The notes under the pieces were generated by a model. It was not told the origin of the DNA and did no database searches. It worked only from the letters and a program-made list of their open reading frames with translations. Below are positions 40,634-40,818 of a stretch of DNA of 40,818 bases, piece after piece. Location: positions 1 through 40,818 of the forward strand of contig CAZHRW010000202.1 of the NCBI GenBank assembly GCA_964535025.1, given 5' to 3'. Every line of letters begins with the position of its first letter. Position 1 is the first letter of the stretch. The position numbers and the translations under genes were made by a program. The DNA is from JAAYZK01 sp964535025. Its GTDB lineage: Bacteria; Planctomycetota; Phycisphaerae; SM23-33; FEN-1343.

Positions 40634-40818
40634 TCCGCGCCCTCGGCGCCGGCGGCGGATCCCGCGCCGGGCGCGCCGGGAGGGTTGGTGCCGCCGCGCG
40701 CCGCGACCGGCTCGAAGTCGCCACGCCGCCCGGCGCGTGAGTGCGTGTCGCGCCGTCGGGCGTGTGGGGCGTGCCGCGCCGTCGGGGCGTGGGAGGCTGT
40801 CGGGCCGTCCGCTGGGGG

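Larger units (their letters stand above)
39730..40818. other. 1.1-kb non-coding end region
   Basis: No reading frame has gene-like features. Content: GC-rich leader, 9-bp tandem repeats (39899-39997), an AT-richer patch (about 40150-40300) with a possible extended -10 TGCTATAAC (40152-40160) lacking a -35, a 30-bp palindrome, GAATTC-rich modules and two CTAAC-type inverted repeats. It may hold a promoter or small RNA; none could be identified. Confidence 0.5.

Noticed and set aside
1..40818. CRISPR arrays and tRNA/rRNA genes
   Set aside because: I saw no regularly spaced direct repeats with unique spacers and no cloverleaf or rRNA-like sequence; the repeats present are tandem or intergenic modules.

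Overview
The window is high-GC bacterial chromosome, most likely from an uncultured Planctomycetota of the Phycisphaerae type. The evidence is two secreted proteins with PEP-CTERM tails ending in long Arg runs, the mix of S1 sulfatases, a ceramidase-like hydrolase, BNR_4, RraA, uroporphyrinogen-decarboxylase-like and DegT proteins, and short GC-rich tandem repeats between genes. This is a judgement from gene content; no rRNA or tRNA gene is visible.

Layout. 1-2499 (+): tail of a metallohydrolase-like gene, a truncated and frameshifted sulfatase remnant, a ceramidase-like hydrolase and an SDR oxidoreductase. 2510-5228 (-): a DUF3616 lipoprotein and a TolC-type lipoprotein that overlap. A divergent promoter region separates them from a GT4 glycosyltransferase (5428-6582, +). 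6584-8394 (-): two PEP-CTERM proteins, one an esterase. 8723-10943 (-): a Hyi-like sugar isomerase and a DegT aminotransferase, divergent from an AraC regulator (11094-11966). 12089-14293 (+): a Cache/PAS sensor kinase.

14374-30393 (+) is the core: thirteen genes joined by 4-bp ATGA overlaps or gaps of at most 14 bp. They encode a GH101/GH129/DUF5696-like glycosidase, a GH39-like glycosidase, a PIG-L deacetylase, an amidohydrolase, a zinc alcohol dehydrogenase, an enolase-superfamily dehydratase, a NeuD-like acyltransferase, a UlaG-like metallo-hydrolase, an RraA-like protein, a GH5-like hydrolase, a BNR_4 protein with ulvan-lyase-like residues, a sulfatase and a glycyl radical enzyme. A second dehydrogenase (30547) and a CgeB-type glycosyltransferase (31573) follow, then the 20-residue stump of another glycosyltransferase. 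I infer a cytoplasmic route that opens a sulfated, acylated, perhaps deoxysugar-rich glycan and oxidises its monomers through lactone, aldonate and 2-keto-3-deoxy-aldonate, with the glycyl radical enzyme handling a diol or other product. No transporter, signal peptide or radical-SAM activase is present in this run.

32775-37053 (-): a housekeeping-like block of AI-2E permease, TrkA and TrkH potassium uptake, and a UroD-family methyltransferase-like protein. After a REP-like inverted repeat come a membrane zinc-ribbon protein, an unrecognised 157-residue protein and a frameshifted helix-hairpin-helix protein. The last 1.1 kb is non-coding, with 9-bp tandem repeats, an almost perfect 30-bp palindrome in an AT-richer patch, and duplicated GAATTC-rich modules.
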